64,000 bases of DNA. It comes from Rhodospirillales bacterium. Its GTDB lineage: Bacteria; Pseudomonadota; Alphaproteobacteria; Micavibrionales; Micavibrionaceae. Shown in pieces: positions 62,474 to 64,000 of the stretch (position 1 is its first letter; every line of letters starts with the position of its first letter). The position numbers were made by a program, and so were the translations under genes. The DNA is taken from contig JACKJB010000001.1 in NCBI GenBank assembly GCA_020638155.1, positions 372,001 through 436,000 of the forward strand, read 5' to 3'. Below the pieces are notes generated by a model. That model saw nothing but the letters and a program-made list of their open reading frames with translations. It was not told the origin of the DNA and made no database searches.

Positions 62474-63478
62474 ATGTCCGAACCAATGTATGACCTTGTT
62501 GCCATCGGTAACGCCCTTGTTGACGTGCTGGCCCATGCGAGCGAAGAGTTCGTGGCCGAGCAGGATAAAGCGCACGGCATGAAAAAAGGCACGATGAGCC
62601 TGATTGATGAGCCGCGCGCGGTGCAGCTTTATGCCGCAATGGACAGCGGGGTTGAAAGTTCCGGCGGGTCTGCCGGGAATACGATGGCAGGCTTTGCGTC
62701 TTTCGGTGGTAAGGGGGCTTATATCGGTAAGGTTGCCGATGACCAGCTCGGCGAAGTTTACCGCCATGATATGAAAGCGCAGGGTGTCAGCCATGAGACT
62801 GTGCCGCTGGCGATTGGCGCACCGACCGGGCGTTGCCTGATTTTGGTGACGCCGGACGGGCAGCGGACGATGAATACGTTTCTGGGCGCATCGGTCGAGC
62901 TGGGGCCGGATGATATTGATGCCAATCTCGTGGCGTCCGCGCATATTACGTATCTGGAAGGCTACCTGTACGATCAGGAACAGGCTAAGCAGGCTTTCCG
63001 CAAGGCCGGGCAGATCGCGCATGATGCCGGGCATAAAGTGTCGCTGACGTTGTCCGACCCGTTCTGCGTTGACCGTCACCGCGCCGATTTTGCCGATCTG
63101 GTCGAGCAGCATGTCGATATCCTGTTCGCCAATGAAGACGAGATCAAATCGCTGTACGAGGTCGATACGTTCGAGCAGGCCGCGAAGATCGTCGCCGGGA
63201 AATGTGAGATTGCCGCGCTGACCTGCAGTGATAAAGGCTCTGTGATCGTCACGGGCGACCAGTTCATCGAAATCCCGGCACAAAAAGCCGATGTGATCGA
63301 TACGACCGGGGCAGGCGACCAGTATGCTGCCGGGTTCCTTTATGGTTACACGCAGGAAATGGATCTGCGGATGTGCGGCGCGCTGGGGACACTGGCTGCG
63401 ACCGAAGTGATCGCCCATATGGGCCCGCGTCCGGAAATTAAGTATGCGGATTTGATTGAGAAGGCGAAGGCGGCTTAA
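62474..63478 (+). CDS. PfkB family carbohydrate/nucleoside kinase (adenosine-kinase-like)
   Basis: 334 aa. GNALVDVLAHASEEF and GGSAGNTMAGFASFGGKG are the N-terminal PfkB blocks of the adenosine kinase subclass; the C-terminal base motif is DTTGAGDQYAAGFLYG. Predicted to phosphorylate adenosine or a related nucleoside/sugar; substrate unproven. No start conflict. Followed by a short secretion-free protein. Confidence 0.9.
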   Translation: MSEPMYDLVAIGNALVDVLAHASEEFVAEQDKAHGMKKGTMSLIDEPRAVQLYAAMDSGVESSGGSAGNTMAGFASFGGKGAYIGKVADDQLGEVYRHDMKAQGVSHETVPLAIGAPTGRCLILVTPDGQRTMNTFLGASVELGPDDIDANLVASAHITYLEGYLYDQEQAKQAFRKAGQIAHDAGHKVSLTLSDPFCVDRHRADFADLVEQHVDILFANEDEIKSLYEVDTFEQAAKIVAGKCEIAALTCSDKGSVIVTGDQFIEIPAQKADVIDTTGAGDQYAAGFLYGYTQEMDLRMCGALGTLAATEVIAHMGPRPEIKYADLIEKAKAA

Positions 63479-63536
63479 CGAAATATTATCTTTTTTCCGT
63501 AAAAATAAGCGTAATGTTTTTATGAGGAGAGATTTT

Positions 63537-63986
63537 ATGTCGGATCAGGGGCCATTTTCCCATGTAGATTCTTTGCAGGGGCCGTTTCAGGGTAATGCTG
63601 ATGTTACACCGGGGCAGCGAATGTTAGATGCTGTTCAGGATTATGCGCAAAAAATATTTCCAGATCTGGATGGTGCAAGGTCTAATGCGGCCTCAGCAGC
63701 AGGGCAATTTTTAAATAGCGAAGCGCAAGCTGGAAGACCTTTGGATGAGAGTATCAATGCGCTCAATGCGATAGGGCGTTTTGTTTCAGGTAACTTTGAT
63801 AATTCTGCCGATCGTTTCGACGCCGCGCAAAGAGCGATGGATGGATATACCGGTCTTCGTGATATGGGGATGCCGGCCAATCAATCCCTGCGAACCATTG
63901 TGGGCGATCAATATCTCAATAATGATAGTGCCGCTCCTAAGGCAGACGATGTAAAACCATCTGATATCGGGCAGTTTAAAGTTTAG
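63537..63986 (+). CDS. Hypothetical protein, 149 aa
   Basis: Not recognised. GAGGAGA site 9 bases before ATG 63537. Soluble, small-residue-rich (SNAASAAGQFLNSEAQAGRP), helical, no cysteine. Ends 14 bases before the window edge. AT-richer in codon use than the kinase gene before it. Confidence 0.68.
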   Translation: MSDQGPFSHVDSLQGPFQGNADVTPGQRMLDAVQDYAQKIFPDLDGARSNAASAAGQFLNSEAQAGRPLDESINALNAIGRFVSGNFDNSADRFDAAQRAMDGYTGLRDMGMPANQSLRTIVGDQYLNNDSAAPKADDVKPSDIGQFKV

Positions 63987-64000
63987 CTTTACAGTCGATA

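Noticed and set aside
62423..63418. A long open frame antisense to the PfkB kinase
   Set aside because: It spans the complete kinase and part of its 5' gap; composition is as expected for antisense of a GC-rich gene.

Overview
The window reads as a chromosomal segment of an alphaproteobacterium with moderate GC (roughly 50-55% by eye, lower in a few islands). The evidence is gene content and order: hrcA divergent from rph and followed by rdgB and hemW, a grpE-dnaK-dnaJ run, hemA encoding 5-aminolevulinate synthase (C4 pathway), a pyruvate phosphate dikinase near glycyl-tRNA synthetase, the trans-polyprenyl synthase / TrmN6-like / S49 peptidase block, a COQ9/TetR-like protein, and short uncharacterised proteins of alphaproteobacterial type. 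The species cannot be named from the sequence; a deep-branching free-living lineage is an inference.

Layout. 1-6 kb: end of a conserved hypothetical gene, nth, two small cytoplasmic proteins, an AraC-HTH/O6-alkylguanine transferase fusion, a 607-residue orphan, dapB. 6-16.5 kb: heat-shock and housekeeping block dnaJ-dnaK-grpE-(2 unknowns)-hrcA, then divergently rph, a methyltransferase, rdgB, an orphan IcmD-like gene and hemW. 16.5-19.8 kb: an exported 519-residue protein, a free-standing copy of the C-terminal region of the alphaproteobacterial SUV3-like helicase, and a Rap1a/Tai-like secreted protein. 19.8-22.6 kb: a five-gene copper-type operon (exported protein, HMA protein, MerT-like protein, CsoR, permease) behind a promoter that carries two overlapping palindromes. 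22.7-25.2 kb: AT-rich patch with unknown and secreted small proteins and tRNA-Pro(CGG). 25-37 kb: amtB, polyprenyl synthase, PQ-loop protein, TrmN6-like, S49 peptidase, a single-chain GlyRS, ppdK and a previously unmarked 51-residue membrane peptide. 37-45 kb: ygfZ, a GT9 glycosyltransferase, two tandem paralogous outer-membrane proteins, a lipoprotein, an oligopeptide-binding protein and a divergent macro-domain protein. 45-50 kb: a minimal zincin-like protein with a degenerate active site, phhB, two overlapping PIN-like (DUF5615-type) proteins, a FabD-like acyltransferase. 50.5-64 kb: E1 alpha-beta fusion dehydrogenase, response regulator operon, YjfB-like small protein, ribokinase, hemA, a 1074-residue ClpA/B-like AAA+ protein, COQ9-like protein and a PfkB kinase.

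The most striking non-genic signal is a set of palindromic interspersed repeats in several families. In at least four places they have become part of a reading frame: an in-frame insert in the linker of the E1 fusion protein, the last codons and stop of a GNAT acetyltransferase, the C-terminus of the small gene downstream of GlyRS, and the N-terminal leader of the oligopeptide-binding protein. This resembles the protein-invading palindromic elements known from Rickettsia.

No CRISPR array, insertion sequence, prophage, rRNA or complete secretion locus was seen. The best candidates for something undescribed are the tandem PIN-like pair, the enlarged Clp-type ATPase, the orphan IcmD-like and SUV3-tail genes, and the coding palindromes.
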